Shown here: one piece after another, positions 17,668-27,754 of the stretch
How the letters are laid out: every line of letters starts with the position of its first letter
How positions within the stretch are numbered: the stretch's first letter is position 1
Assembly: GCA_024398785.1 (NCBI GenBank)
Contig: JAKSIO010000001.1
Span: 248,001 to 312,000, forward strand
Length of the DNA stretch: 64,000 nucleotides
Direction of reading: 5' to 3'
DNA from: Bacteroidaceae bacterium
GTDB taxonomy: Bacteria; Bacteroidota; Bacteroidia; Bacteroidales; Bacteroidaceae
The notes under the pieces: model-generated
Database searches by the model: none
The model's input: only the letters and a program-made list of their open reading frames with translations
What the model was told of the DNA's origin: nothing
Program-made: the position numbers and the translations under genes

Positions 17668-19527
17668 ATGAAGGATTTACTGAATTTTCTAAAGAGGTTT
17701 GTCAAACCGTATAAAAGCAATCTGTTCTTTTCGGTTCTGCTTAATCTTCTTTCCGCTCTGCTCAATGTTTTTTCTTTTGCTCTTATAGTGCCTATACTCC
17801 AGATATTGTTCGGCATCAGCCAAGATGTGTACACATTGCAGTCAGTGGATGGTTCCGGTTTTTTAGGATACAATTGGGATGCCATAAAAAACAACGGCTA
17901 CTATTACGTTACGCGTTGGATTGACATCTATGGTGCCGATAAGGCACTGCTTTTTCTGGGACTTGTAATGATATTGATGACATTCTTCAAGACGGCGTGC
18001 TATTTTGCTTCAGAAGCCGTTATCATGCCTCTCAGAACCGGTGTTGTAAAGGATATCCGCGTAAATGTTTACAATAAGGTCTTGAGTCTTCACTTAGGCT
18101 TTTTTTCAAAAGAGCGTAAAGGTGATATAATTACCCGTATGAGCAGCGATGTCAGCGAAATTGAGGGTTCTATAACAAACTCAGTAAGCATGCTTATCAA
18201 GAACCCTATACTGATTCTTGTTTACATGACAACACTTATTGCCATCAGTTGGCAACTTACGGTTTTTACCATAGTTGTTCTTCCCGGTATGGTTTGGGTT
18301 ATGGGTATTATCGGACGCAAGCTCAAGGCTAAATCTCTATTGGTACAGTCCAGGTTAAGTGAAACAATGTCCCAATTGGAAGAAACACTTGGCGGTTTAC
18401 GCATCATAAAGGCTTTTCTTGCGGAGAAAAAGATGTCAAAGCGTTTTGAAGGTATAAATGACAGTTGGCGTGTTGCCAATACCAAGGTCCTTATCCGTCA
18501 GTCTCTTGCCCATCCTATCAGCGAATTTTTGGGAACGGCGCTTATTGTTTTTGTGCTTTGGTTCGGCGGTACTCTTATTCTGAAAGAAACAGACCGCATA
18601 GGACAGGCCACTACAATTGATGCCCCCACATTCATATTTTATCTGACAATGCTTTACAGCGTAATTAATCCTATCAAGGATCTGTCAAAGGCAACATATT
18701 CTATTCCAAAGGGTATGGCGTCTCTTGAAAGGGTTGATAAGATACTCCTGGCTGAAAATACCATAAATGAATGTCCCAATCCCATCCGTATCAGTGGAAT
18801 CAGGGAGAAAATCTGTTATAGTAATGTCAATTTCAGATATGAACCTGACCGTCCTATTCTCAACAACATTAATCTTGAAATAAAAAGAGGCCAGACTATT
18901 GCGCTTGTTGGGCAGTCCGGATCTGGCAAATCAACACTGGTTGACCTGTTGCCGCGTTTTCACGATGTCTGCGACGGCTGCATCTCTATTGATGGGGTTG
19001 ATATCAGGAATATCGAGATTGCATCTTTGCGGTCCATTATGGGTAATGTCAATCAGGAAGCAATCCTTTTCAATGATACTTTCTACAACAACATAACGTT
19101 CGGTGTCGAAAACGCTACGCGTGAGCAGGTTATCGAAGCGGCAAAAATTGCCAACGCCCACGAATTTATTATGGAAACGGAGAACGGTTATGACACCATG
19201 ATAGGTGACCGCGGATGTCTTCTTTCCGGTGGACAGCGCCAGCGTGTGAGCATTGCGCGTGCAATTCTTAAGAATCCTCCTATTCTTATTCTTGACGAGG
19301 CTACGTCTGCGCTTGATACTGAATCCGAACATTTGGTACAGGAGGCTCTGGAACGTCTTATGAAAGACCGTACCACTATTGCTATCGCACACCGTTTATC
19401 TACAATAAAAAGCGCTGACCGCATATATGTACTGCATGAAGGCCGTATAGTTGAAGATGGAACCCACGAAGAACTTCTTGCAATAAACGGCTATTACAAG
19501 CGTTTGAATGATATGCAACAACTCTAA
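17668..19527 (+). CDS. ABC exporter, MsbA-like (fused membrane and ATPase domains)
   Basis: Half-size ABC exporter of 619 residues with an N-terminal six-helix membrane domain (about 1-340) and a C-terminal ATPase domain. Walker A is GQSGSGKSTLVDLL, the signature is LSGGQRQRVSIARAIL, Walker B is ILILDEATSALD, and the H-loop is AIAHRLSTIKSADR. All ATPase motifs are complete. Resemblance is to MsbA-type lipid flippases, but drug or glycan export is also possible. The ATG at 17668 is preferred; a frame extension up to 17410 lies opposite the PAP2 gene and upstream of the promoter. GH3 and NagZ genes follow closely, so the three may form one operon. Confidence 0.9.
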   Translation: MKDLLNFLKRFVKPYKSNLFFSVLLNLLSALLNVFSFALIVPILQILFGISQDVYTLQSVDGSGFLGYNWDAIKNNGYYYVTRWIDIYGADKALLFLGLVMILMTFFKTACYFASEAVIMPLRTGVVKDIRVNVYNKVLSLHLGFFSKERKGDIITRMSSDVSEIEGSITNSVSMLIKNPILILVYMTTLIAISWQLTVFTIVVLPGMVWVMGIIGRKLKAKSLLVQSRLSETMSQLEETLGGLRIIKAFLAEKKMSKRFEGINDSWRVANTKVLIRQSLAHPISEFLGTALIVFVLWFGGTLILKETDRIGQATTIDAPTFIFYLTMLYSVINPIKDLSKATYSIPKGMASLERVDKILLAENTINECPNPIRISGIREKICYSNVNFRYEPDRPILNNINLEIKRGQTIALVGQSGSGKSTLVDLLPRFHDVCDGCISIDGVDIRNIEIASLRSIMGNVNQEAILFNDTFYNNITFGVENATREQVIEAAKIANAHEFIMETENGYDTMIGDRGCLLSGGQRQRVSIARAILKNPPILILDEATSALDTESEHLVQEALERLMKDRTTIAIAHRLSTIKSADRIYVLHEGRIVEDGTHEELLAINGYYKRLNDMQQL

Positions 19528-19539
19528 AATTCTCAAACA

Positions 19540-22164
19540 ATGAAATCTGGAAAGTTATTTCTTATGGCAGGAATTATGTTTTCTGCCATTGTTATGAATG
19601 CTAATGCACAATTGTCAACAGATGATGACGCACGTTATCTGGATACTGATTTGAGTTTCGAGGAGCGCGCTGCAGACCTGTTGGATAAACTTACTCTGCA
19701 GGAAAAGGTATCTCTTATGCAGAATTCAAGTCCGGCAATTCCGCGTCTTGGAATTCCTGCCTACGATTGGTGGAGTGAGGCTCTGCATGGTGTTGCCCGC
19801 AATGGATTGGCAACTGTATTCCCTCAAGCAATAGGTATGGCGGCATCGTGGAACAGTGATCTTGTACATGATGTGTTCACTGCTGTCAGTGACGAGGCTC
19901 GTGCTAAGAATAACATTGCGCGTAACCGTGGCCGTATTGCCCGTTATCAGGGATTGACTTTCTGGACTCCAAATGTTAATATATTCCGTGATCCGCGTTG
20001 GGGACGTGGTCAGGAAACTTATGGAGAGGACCCATACCTGACCAGTGTGATGGGTGTAGCCGTTGTCTCAGGGTTACAGGGACCGGCTGATTCCAAGTAT
20101 GACAAACTTCATGCTTGTGCAAAACACTATGCTGTGCACAGCGGTCCTGAGTGGAACCGACACTCTTTTAACGCTGAGGATATATCACCGCGTGATCTGT
20201 GGGAAACATATCTTCCTGCATTCAAGTCATTGGTACAGGATGCAAACGTAAAAGAGGTTATGTGTGCCTATAACCGTTATGAAGATGAACCATGTTGCGG
20301 TAGCAACCGTCTTTTACAGCAGATTCTGCGTCAGGACTGGGGGTATGAAGGACTTGTTGTTTCAGATTGTTGGGCTATAAATGACTTTTATCAGCAAGGA
20401 CACCATGAAACTGAACCGGACGCTCCGCATGCTGCTGCCAAGGCTGTTATTTCTGGAACGGATGTTGAGTGTGGCAGTTCATATGCCAATCTTCCTGCGG
20501 CCTTGCAGCAGGGACTGATTACAGAGGAGCAAATCAATACATCAGTTTTGCGTCTGCTTACGGCACGTATGCAACTGGGCGAATTCGATCCTGACAATAT
20601 GGTTTCATGGCGTTCTATTCCCGCCAGTGTGATAGATAGCAAGGAACATAAGGAACTGGCTCTTAAGATTGCTCAGCAGAGTATAGTTCTTCTGCAGAAC
20701 AAAAACAATGTGTTACCTCTGAAAAAGCATGACGGACGTGTGGCCGTAATTGGTCCCAATGCTACTGATACGGCAATGATGTGGGGTAATTACAACGGTA
20801 CACCAAGCAGCACCGTTTCTCTGCTGGATGGTTTGAAACAATATATTGACAATGATGAACTGTTCTATGACCGCGGATGTGATTATGCATCGGCAAACAC
20901 ATTGGAAAGTGTTCTGGGACAGTGCTATGTTAATGATTCAACACTGGGTTTTGTTGCCCGTTATTGGAATACGCAGTCTCCAGGTGCTACAGATCTTGTT
21001 CCCGATGTTGTTGATACAATGGCATCGATTTTCCATTTTGATACAGGTGGAGCCACGGTATTTGCTCCCGGAGTTAATCTTACCAATTTTACAGCGGAGT
21101 ACTCTACACTTTACACTCCGTTGGAATCGGGACGTATTGAGTTTGTGTTCAAAAACCAAGGTGCTGTAAATCTGTTTGTAAACGGTACAAGAGTAAGACG
21201 TTTCAATTCTACAAGAGGAGAAAATATATATCCTATGGATGTTGAAGCCGGTCAAGAGTATAAAATACGCGTTATTTTTACATCTCCCTCAGGTACTAAC
21301 GCTTCTCTTGATTTTGATCTGGGACGTCAGGTTCCAATTGATTTCAATACTTATGCCATGAGTCTGGCGGGTATTGAAACTGTAATTTTTGCAGGAGGTA
21401 TTTCTCCGCGCCTTGAGGGTGAGGAAATGAGTGTGAATATTGACGGATTCAAGGGCGGTGACCGCGAAATTATTGAGCTTCCGGCAATACAGACAGAACT
21501 TATCCGTGCACTCAAGTCTCTTGGTAAAAAAATAATCTTTGTGAACTTTTCCGGTTCGGCCATTGCCATGGAAAAGGAATCTGAAATGTGCGATGCCATT
21601 GTTCAGGCATGGTATCCAGGACAGGCTGGCGGTACCGCTGTTGCTCAGGTGTTGTTCGGAGATTATAACCCATGCGGCAAATTGCCTGTCACTTTCTACA
21701 AGAGTACAGCACAGCTTCCTGATTTCCTTGATTATTCAATGGAAGGACGTACATACCGCTACATGAGTGAAAAACCTCAGTTTGAGTTTGGTTATGGATT
21801 GAGTTATACTACTTTTGAATATGGACAGCCTGTACTCAGTGCCGACAAAATAAAAAAGACTCCAATATCACTTACTGTTCCATTGAAGAATACCGGAATG
21901 ATGGACGGTGTTCATGTTGTACAAGTCTATATTTCACGTCCGGACGATGAACAAGGCCCAGTTAGAACACTGCGTGCATTCAAACGTGTTGAACTGAAAG
22001 CAGGGGAATGCACCGATGTTATGTTTGAACTTGACCGTTCTGATTTTGAATGGTTTGATGCTTCGGTTGGTACAATGTCTCCATTGAAGGGTCTGTATAA
22101 CATTTATGTGGGATCTTCTTCCGCATTGGAAAATCTGCAACAGGTTTCAGTTACCCTTAAGTGA
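19540..22164 (+). CDS. Glycoside hydrolase family 3 beta-xylosidase/beta-glucosidase with PA14 insert
   Basis: Exported hydrolase of 874 residues with a signal peptide ending in ANA (about residue 23). The GH3 N-terminal domain has the WWSEALHGVARNG segment typical of xylosidase-like members, KHYAVHSGPEWNRH, and the nucleophile Asp276 in VVSDCWAI. A PA14-like insert, about residues 465-600, follows PNATDTAMMWGNYNGTPS. The C-terminal half has SPRLEGEEM, with the probable acid/base Glu, and a final fibronectin-like domain. It probably releases xylose or glucose from plant-derived oligosaccharides in the periplasm. Twelve bases separate it from the ABC exporter, and its TGA overlaps the NagZ ATG by one base. 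Confidence 0.9.
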   Translation: MKSGKLFLMAGIMFSAIVMNANAQLSTDDDARYLDTDLSFEERAADLLDKLTLQEKVSLMQNSSPAIPRLGIPAYDWWSEALHGVARNGLATVFPQAIGMAASWNSDLVHDVFTAVSDEARAKNNIARNRGRIARYQGLTFWTPNVNIFRDPRWGRGQETYGEDPYLTSVMGVAVVSGLQGPADSKYDKLHACAKHYAVHSGPEWNRHSFNAEDISPRDLWETYLPAFKSLVQDANVKEVMCAYNRYEDEPCCGSNRLLQQILRQDWGYEGLVVSDCWAINDFYQQGHHETEPDAPHAAAKAVISGTDVECGSSYANLPAALQQGLITEEQINTSVLRLLTARMQLGEFDPDNMVSWRSIPASVIDSKEHKELALKIAQQSIVLLQNKNNVLPLKKHDGRVAVIGPNATDTAMMWGNYNGTPSSTVSLLDGLKQYIDNDELFYDRGCDYASANTLESVLGQCYVNDSTLGFVARYWNTQSPGATDLVPDVVDTMASIFHFDTGGATVFAPGVNLTNFTAEYSTLYTPLESGRIEFVFKNQGAVNLFVNGTRVRRFNSTRGENIYPMDVEAGQEYKIRVIFTSPSGTNASLDFDLGRQVPIDFNTYAMSLAGIETVIFAGGISPRLEGEEMSVNIDGFKGGDREIIELPAIQTELIRALKSLGKKIIFVNFSGSAIAMEKESEMCDAIVQAWYPGQAGGTAVAQVLFGDYNPCGKLPVTFYKSTAQLPDFLDYSMEGRTYRYMSEKPQFEFGYGLSYTTFEYGQPVLSADKIKKTPISLTVPLKNTGMMDGVHVVQVYISRPDDEQGPVRTLRAFKRVELKAGECTDVMFELDRSDFEWFDASVGTMSPLKGLYNIYVGSSSALENLQQVSVTLK

Positions 22165-23090
22165 TGTCACCTTTTGAATGGGCTAAATACTGTTCCTGTG
22201 AGCGTGCTGTAAAACCGGTTGTGTTCGGCATTTCAGGTACTGCTCTGACGGATGCTGAACGCAGTCTGTTTACAGAACACAACCCTTTAGGGTTCATTCT
22301 TTTTGCAAGAAATATCCAGAGTAAAGAGCAACTGAAAGCCTTGACGGCTGATTTGCATACTTTTCTTGGTAATAGAAAAGTTATGATACTTGTAGATCAG
22401 GAGGGCGGCCGTGTGCAGCGTCTTGTTCCTCCGTTGATGCCGCAGTTTCCGCCCATGTCCCTAATAACCGCGCAGACCCAGTCATATCAGATTGGAAACG
22501 CTATCGGTAAAGGTTTGTCGGAGTACGGATTCAATGTAGACTGTGCTCCTGTTCTTGATTTACTGTTTGATGGAGCAAGTTCAGTCATTGGTAACCGCTC
22601 TTTTGGCTCTGATGCTGAAACGGTGGGCAGATTAGGGTTGAGTTATGCTAAAGGTCTTGCCGATGCCGGGATAATGCCTGTTATCAAACATATTCCAGGA
22701 CATGGACGTTCTTTGCAGGATACGCACCTGAATCTTGCTGTTGTAGATGCTTCACTGGAACAGATGCAGCATTCAGATTTTGTTCCGTTTGCCCGAGTGG
22801 CCGAATCAGGACTAGAGTGTATGGCTATGATGTCACACGTTATTTATTCTGCAATTGATGACACCTGCCCGGCAACTTTGTCAAGTGCAGTGCGTAGCGT
22901 TATCCGCAATCAGATAGGTTTCAAAGGATTTATTATCAGCGATGACATTTGCATGAAGGGCTTGTCGGAATTCCATTCTGATTTTTCAACGATAGCTCCC
23001 CGCATGCTTGACAATGCGGTTGATGTTGTGTTGCATTGTAACGCGGATATTGACCAGATGCGTGTTATACTGGAATCACTGAAGTGTTGA
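22164..23090 (+). CDS. nagZ: Beta-N-acetylhexosaminidase NagZ-like (GH3), short form
   Basis: A 308-residue single-domain GH3 enzyme without signal peptide, expected to remove N-acetylglucosamine from peptidoglycan turnover fragments. The motifs are complete: PLGFILFARN (41-50), VDQEGGRVQRL (78-87), KHIPGHG (175-181), the Asp186/His188 acid-base dyad in DTHL, and the nucleophile Asp260 in ISDDICMKGL. Sequence style, including DVVLHCNAD near the end, recalls alphaproteobacterial NagZ rather than the large lipoprotein NagZ common in Bacteroidetes (from memory). The ATG at 22164 overlaps the TGA of the preceding GH3 gene (TGATG). Its last 15 bases overlap the convergent S41 peptidase gene. Confidence 0.9.
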   Translation: MSPFEWAKYCSCERAVKPVVFGISGTALTDAERSLFTEHNPLGFILFARNIQSKEQLKALTADLHTFLGNRKVMILVDQEGGRVQRLVPPLMPQFPPMSLITAQTQSYQIGNAIGKGLSEYGFNVDCAPVLDLLFDGASSVIGNRSFGSDAETVGRLGLSYAKGLADAGIMPVIKHIPGHGRSLQDTHLNLAVVDASLEQMQHSDFVPFARVAESGLECMAMMSHVIYSAIDDTCPATLSSAVRSVIRNQIGFKGFIISDDICMKGLSEFHSDFSTIAPRMLDNAVDVVLHCNADIDQMRVILESLKC

Positions 23091-24170
23091 GTTGATATGC
23101 ATGTACGTCATCATGCGTCTTGCATACTCAATAATGTAATCCTGTCTTATGCCAATATAATCCAATATTCCTGTTGTTACATAAATATCCGGTGCAATGC
23201 CGCTCTCTATGGGGTTCATATCCCTGTCATAGGAAGGAGCTGTTGAAAGACGGAGTTCCCAACCGTTTGGAAGTTCTTTCGTGAAAGGAAATCCTCCTCC
23301 ACCTCCAGTTGTATCACCGATTATTGTTGTATAAGGCATATATCGCATGCAGTTTACAAAATCATTTGTTGCACTGTAACATTCACGGTTGGTAAGAACT
23401 ATTACCGGCCTTAGCCATGCACCTGTTCCTCTGAAAGGCTCAACAGTTATCTTCTGGGCATGTGAAAAATCATTGTGCCCGGGACCGGTCTTGTGTTTCA
23501 TATAACCTACAGTGGTTGTTGAATCTGTAAAGAAAGACGGCAGATGGTGGGCAAAACTGTCATCACCGCCGCTGTTTCCGCGCACATCAATGATTATTCC
23601 TATGCAATCACGGAAATAGTCAAAGATATTGTAAATCTGATAGTCAGATACAGTGCTTGTAAAATCTCCATAATAGATATAGCCGATACTGTCCTGAATA
23701 TATACATTATCCTTGATGTCATAGTCAGGTTCAAGTATCATATATTTCATGGCTCCTGTCTGAAGACATTTCGGACTGGCCCAGTAACGGGTTGAGCGTG
23801 AAAGGAAGTCGCTTGAGAAATTTGGCTCGTAATCAAGATAGAAACCTTTATAGTACGATGTCTGGAATGGTGAAATCAGGTTCACGTGTGCATCGTGAAG
23901 CTCATTCAGCATGTCTGCAAGAACATTGAAAAGTTCACGGTTTGTCATGGATTCTCTTATCTGTGACTTATATACATTATGAATAGAGTCCCAGTCAAGC
24001 CCATATTCACGTTCTTTGACATTGAAAGAACAGTAGTTATGGTCTATCAACTGCCAGCAAGCCTCAAAGTTCCCCATTGGGGTTGAATCAAACTCATTGT
24101 CCTTGACACATGCCCCGATTGACAGGACAAAAACGATTGTCAATGTTATATCAAATAATTTCTTTCTCAT
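23076..24170 (-). CDS. S41 family peptidase, lipoprotein
   Basis: A C-terminal-processing-peptidase-like serine protease of 364 residues. The lipoprotein signal is LSIGAC with Cys21. The catalytic core shows VRGNSGGDDSFA, VLTNRECYSATNDFV with the likely nucleophilic Ser, and the glycine-rich GDTTGGGGG loop. No PDZ domain is evident between the N-terminal helical part and the core. It is anchored in the envelope; the substrate is unknown. It is last in the parC-DUF3316-S41 run: the ATG overlaps the previous TGA as ATGA, and its 3' end overlaps NagZ by 15 bases. Confidence 0.85.
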   Translation of the reverse strand: MRKKLFDITLTIVFVLSIGACVKDNEFDSTPMGNFEACWQLIDHNYCSFNVKEREYGLDWDSIHNVYKSQIRESMTNRELFNVLADMLNELHDAHVNLISPFQTSYYKGFYLDYEPNFSSDFLSRSTRYWASPKCLQTGAMKYMILEPDYDIKDNVYIQDSIGYIYYGDFTSTVSDYQIYNIFDYFRDCIGIIIDVRGNSGGDDSFAHHLPSFFTDSTTTVGYMKHKTGPGHNDFSHAQKITVEPFRGTGAWLRPVIVLTNRECYSATNDFVNCMRYMPYTTIIGDTTGGGGGFPFTKELPNGWELRLSTAPSYDRDMNPIESGIAPDIYVTTGILDYIGIRQDYIIEYARRMMTYMHINSTLQ

Positions 24171-24985
24171 TTACTGACTGTCGAATAGTTTCTCCGCAGT
24201 ATTATACCTAGCGATATAACCTGTGTGTTGATACGTGATTCCAAATGGTTCTTGTGATACCCGTTCAGACTAGCCATGTAACTAAGCCTGAGTTGTACTT
24301 TCTTTGAAGTGTAGAAATCTACCGACAACTTGTTTATCATCGCAAACGAATTGCCTAACCATGCGAATGAACCTGCGTAAGGTTTGTCATCAATAAGCAA
24401 CCATTTGTAATATAGCATTCCATAGTCCGGCGCAAACATCATGCCAAGCACCGCAAGATTCATGTTATAACGTACGGCCATGGGGTAGTTCTTGATTTTG
24501 AATTTGTATCCGGCCTGTAACGAAGCTGAAACCTCAAGGTTTGTTTTGAGCTGGAATGGGTTGTTGCTGTTGGCAGGTTTGTCAAGAGCACCTAAGTCCA
24601 GGAATATGCCAGGGCCGGCAAGAATGGTCAGACCTTTGTTGTCAAAACAGGTAAAGTAATTTGCATAGTCAAAATGCAGCATCAGGTGATGCATGGCACT
24701 TGTCTTGTTGTGGTCCATGGTAAGAGCGTACGATACGGAATAGAAAAAATAATTATACAGACCGTTGTGCTTCTTTTGAGCTCCTGTAAACTCACGGCTG
24801 AAATTAAGCGACAATCCTTTGTATGAATTATCTGACAGATACTGATCCAGAAGATTGGTTACTCCCGCTCCAATAGATGTGACTGTCTGAGTTCCGGTCG
24901 GCGGTATTTCTCCAACTCCGGTTGCAACGGCAGGTCCGGCTGACAATAATGCAAAACCCACAAATATTTTCCACAGTTTGTTCAT
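24167..24985 (-). CDS. DUF3316 family outer-membrane-like protein
   Basis: The protein (272 residues) starts with a signal peptide (about 1-22, ending AVATG) and then has alternating aromatic/hydrophobic strands, such as LSLNFSREFTGAQ, YFFYSVSYALTMDH and LRLSYMASLNGYHKN, consistent with a beta barrel. It resembles the DUF3316 family of Bacteroidetes. Function is unknown. It overlaps both neighbours by ATGA (parC stop upstream, S41 start downstream), so its production is tied to topoisomerase IV; this seems an operon of convenience rather than a functional link. Confidence 0.75.
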   Translation of the reverse strand: MNKLWKIFVGFALLSAGPAVATGVGEIPPTGTQTVTSIGAGVTNLLDQYLSDNSYKGLSLNFSREFTGAQKKHNGLYNYFFYSVSYALTMDHNKTSAMHHLMLHFDYANYFTCFDNKGLTILAGPGIFLDLGALDKPANSNNPFQLKTNLEVSASLQAGYKFKIKNYPMAVRYNMNLAVLGMMFAPDYGMLYYKWLLIDDKPYAGSFAWLGNSFAMINKLSVDFYTSKKVQLRLSYMASLNGYHKNHLESRINTQVISLGIILRRNYSTVSK

Positions 24986-27648
24986 TGTTCCTGCTCTTTG
25001 TATTCGATACTGTCAAAAAGAGATAATTGAGGATTGTCTTCTTCCAAAACAGGATCTTCTATTTCTACCGGTTCAGGTTGCGGTTCTTCTGTTTTTACAG
25101 GCGGCAATCTGAGCGGTTCAAGTTCTTCTACCTTTTCTACTTTCCAGTTAGTAATACGTTTTCCCTTTGCTTTAATGCCCATTTGTGATACAAAAGCCTC
25201 GGCATCAATTTCAAGCGGAGTGCGTACGCTGTCCGCACCTCCCATACTTACACGTATATTAGGATAGTATGTATCTGTCAAAAGTATCATATAACTCTTT
25301 TTGTCATCGCTGACAAAATTTGTCCGCTTGCCTGTTGGTTCAAATGCAAAACGCTTTTCGTAAAGCATTCCTTTTTGGGCTCCGTTGGAGTAGAATAAAG
25401 TCCAGATTTTGTTTGCATCGAACTTTTCAATGCGCATTATGTTGGTGTCAAAGTGATTTGCCGGATCTGTGTCAGTAATGTAGTATTCACCACTGTCAAG
25501 TATTACCAGCAGACGGTCATTGTCATCAAACTCGCCAAGGAAAGTTCCATGTCCGTCAAGATCAAGACGGAATACATCCCAGTCAAACCATACCTTGCGC
25601 CCTCCAAGTGTGGATACACCATGAGATTTGAGGGTAATGCGCAATACGTCGTTTCGGGTAACAAGATTACCCATAGACTGGCGTCCTTTAATGGATATGG
25701 CTGAAAAGTCTTTGTCAAAGATCTGTTTTTTAAGTTTTGGATTGGGCTTGAGCTGAATCTTGATGACTTCGGCCTCACCATTATGGTTCGCGGTAAAATA
25801 TACAACCTTTGACCCCGGCTTTTCAAGAGTGACATTGTACTCTTTGTCACGCACAAGACCCGTTGCGCAGAAACGTTTCATATAATATGGACCATTCTTG
25901 CCGTCACGGTAAACAAGATTGTAGACGGTGCGCTTATCGTTCTTTTTATAAACGTCAACGTGAATAACATTCTGCCCAACAAACAGTTTTTCGGCAATTT
26001 TTACGAACTTGTATGTACCGTCCTTGTAGAACAGTATGACATCGTCTATGTCGCTGCAGTTGCAGACATATTCGTCTTTTTTGAGGCTGGTGCCGATAAA
26101 TCCGTCTTCCCGGTTGATGTACAGCTTCTGGTTGGCCTCAACAACTTTAGTTGCAACAATTGTGTCAAAACTGCGGAATTCAGTACGGCGTGGATAGTGT
26201 TCTCCATATTTGTTCTTGAGGTAAGTGAACCATTCTATGGTAACAAGAGTCATGTTGGAGAGCTTCTTTTCCGTCTTCTTTATTTCATCTTTAAGACTGG
26301 CAATGTAGTCTGATGCCTTGTCGCTGTTGAATTTCAGAATACGCGCCATCTTTATGTCAAGAAGCTTGAGTATGTCTTCCTTTGACACTTCCCGGATAAA
26401 CTGGGGATAATATGGTGTCAGACGTTCATCTATGTATTCGCAAGCTTTATCGGTAGATTCAGCCTGTTCGAATTGTTCGGCTTTGTATATTCTTTCCTCT
26501 ATGAAAATCTTTTCCAACGATGCAAAATGTAATTTTTCCATCAGTTCGGAGCGTTGTATCTCCAGTTCCTTCTGCAACAGATTTCTTGTGTTGTCAACAG
26601 ATTTGCGCAGTACGGTGCTTATGTTGAGGAAATGCGGATGCTGGTTGTCAATCACACAGCAGTTGGGTGAAATACTGACCTCGCAATTTGTGAATGCATA
26701 CAATGCATCAATTGTCTTGTCTGAAGATACTCCCGGTGCCAGTGTGATGCGTATTTCTGCTTTCTCGCTTGTAAGATCTTCCAGCTTGCGGATTTTGATT
26801 TTTCCTTTTTCACCGGCATGAGCAATGGAATCGCACAATGTCATTACAGTTTCTCCGTATGGAATTTCTGTAATGATAAGCGTCTTGTTGTCACTGCTTT
26901 TTTCAATCTTTGCACGAACCTTTATCTGGCCGCCGCGTTCTCCGTCGTTATAGCGCGAGATGTCTATCTGGCCTCCTGTCTGGAAGTCCGGATAGAGATG
27001 AAATTCTTCTCCTTTCAGGTAACTGACTGCTGCCTGACAGATTTCATTGAAGTTGTGCGGAAGAATAATTGAAGAAAGGCCTACACCGATACCTTTGGCA
27101 CCTTGTGCAAGCAGTAACGGAAATTTTGCAGGAAGAGTTATAGGCTCCTGATTACGTCCGTCATATGAAAGTTTCCAATCAGTTGTTTTGGGATTGAAAA
27201 TTGTTTCCAGAGCAAATTTTGAAAGACGTGCCTCAATATATCGCGGTGCTGCGGCATGGTGTCCGGTAAGAATATTACCCCAGTTTCCCTGACAGTCAAT
27301 CAGCAGGTCTTTCTGTCCAAGCTGAATGAGCGCTTCACCGATGGAGGCATCGCCATGAGGATGATACTGCATGGTGTGTCCCACAATGTTGGCAACCTTG
27401 TTGAAACGGCCGTCGTCAAGGCATTTCATGGCATGCAGAATGCGTCTCTGCACAGGCTTCAAACCATCGGACAGGTAGGGCACGGCTCTATCCAGTATTA
27501 CGTAACTTGAATAGTCCAGAAACCAGTCCTTGAACATTCCGGATAATTGCGATGCGTTTGACTGTTCCTCACTTGGTACAAAATCAGAATGTGCTTCTGA
27601 AGTGGTATCGTCAAAAGAATCTATTGAATCATCAAATTCGTCGCTCAT
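24982..27648 (-). CDS. parC: DNA topoisomerase IV subunit A
   Basis: Type IIA topoisomerase subunit (888 residues) that, with ParE, decatenates chromosomes. The winged-helix region has AMKCLDDGRFNKVANIVG, HPHGDASIGEALIQLGQ and the DNA-cleaving Tyr137 in APRYIEARLS. A coiled-coil arm follows, then a divergent C-terminal beta-propeller domain. An acidic low-complexity N-terminus precedes the core and a Pro/Glu-rich tail ends it. The C-terminal domain lacks an obvious GyrA box, favouring ParC over GyrA. Start is the ATG at 27648 (an in-frame GTG lies at 27657). The gene is divergent from glyS; parE was not found in the window. Confidence 0.88.
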   Translation of the reverse strand: MSDEFDDSIDSFDDTTSEAHSDFVPSEEQSNASQLSGMFKDWFLDYSSYVILDRAVPYLSDGLKPVQRRILHAMKCLDDGRFNKVANIVGHTMQYHPHGDASIGEALIQLGQKDLLIDCQGNWGNILTGHHAAAPRYIEARLSKFALETIFNPKTTDWKLSYDGRNQEPITLPAKFPLLLAQGAKGIGVGLSSIILPHNFNEICQAAVSYLKGEEFHLYPDFQTGGQIDISRYNDGERGGQIKVRAKIEKSSDNKTLIITEIPYGETVMTLCDSIAHAGEKGKIKIRKLEDLTSEKAEIRITLAPGVSSDKTIDALYAFTNCEVSISPNCCVIDNQHPHFLNISTVLRKSVDNTRNLLQKELEIQRSELMEKLHFASLEKIFIEERIYKAEQFEQAESTDKACEYIDERLTPYYPQFIREVSKEDILKLLDIKMARILKFNSDKASDYIASLKDEIKKTEKKLSNMTLVTIEWFTYLKNKYGEHYPRRTEFRSFDTIVATKVVEANQKLYINREDGFIGTSLKKDEYVCNCSDIDDVILFYKDGTYKFVKIAEKLFVGQNVIHVDVYKKNDKRTVYNLVYRDGKNGPYYMKRFCATGLVRDKEYNVTLEKPGSKVVYFTANHNGEAEVIKIQLKPNPKLKKQIFDKDFSAISIKGRQSMGNLVTRNDVLRITLKSHGVSTLGGRKVWFDWDVFRLDLDGHGTFLGEFDDNDRLLVILDSGEYYITDTDPANHFDTNIMRIEKFDANKIWTLFYSNGAQKGMLYEKRFAFEPTGKRTNFVSDDKKSYMILLTDTYYPNIRVSMGGADSVRTPLEIDAEAFVSQMGIKAKGKRITNWKVEKVEELEPLRLPPVKTEEPQPEPVEIEDPVLEEDNPQLSLFDSIEYKEQEQ

Positions 27649-27677
27649 GTTTTGCACGTTTTTTTTCTGTCAGTCTT

Positions 27678-27685
27678 CAAAGTTA
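27678..27685 (-). promoter_or_regulatory. Putative -7 element of parC
   Basis: Plus-strand CAAAGTTA reads TAACTTTG on the minus strand (TAnnTTTG), 30 bases before the parC ATG. No clear -33 box. Confidence 0.45.
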
Positions 27686-27730
27686 CAATATTTTAATGGA
27701 TTTTGCTTATGTTTTATCAATTAAAAGTAG

Positions 27731-27738
27731 TACTTTTG
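27731..27738 (+). promoter_or_regulatory. Putative -7 element of glyS
   Basis: TACTTTTG (TAnnTTTG), 16 bases before the glyS ATG. The nearest TTTG (27702-27705) is 25 bases upstream, longer than usual. Confidence 0.45.
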
Positions 27739-27754
27739 CGAAAAATTTTAGAAT

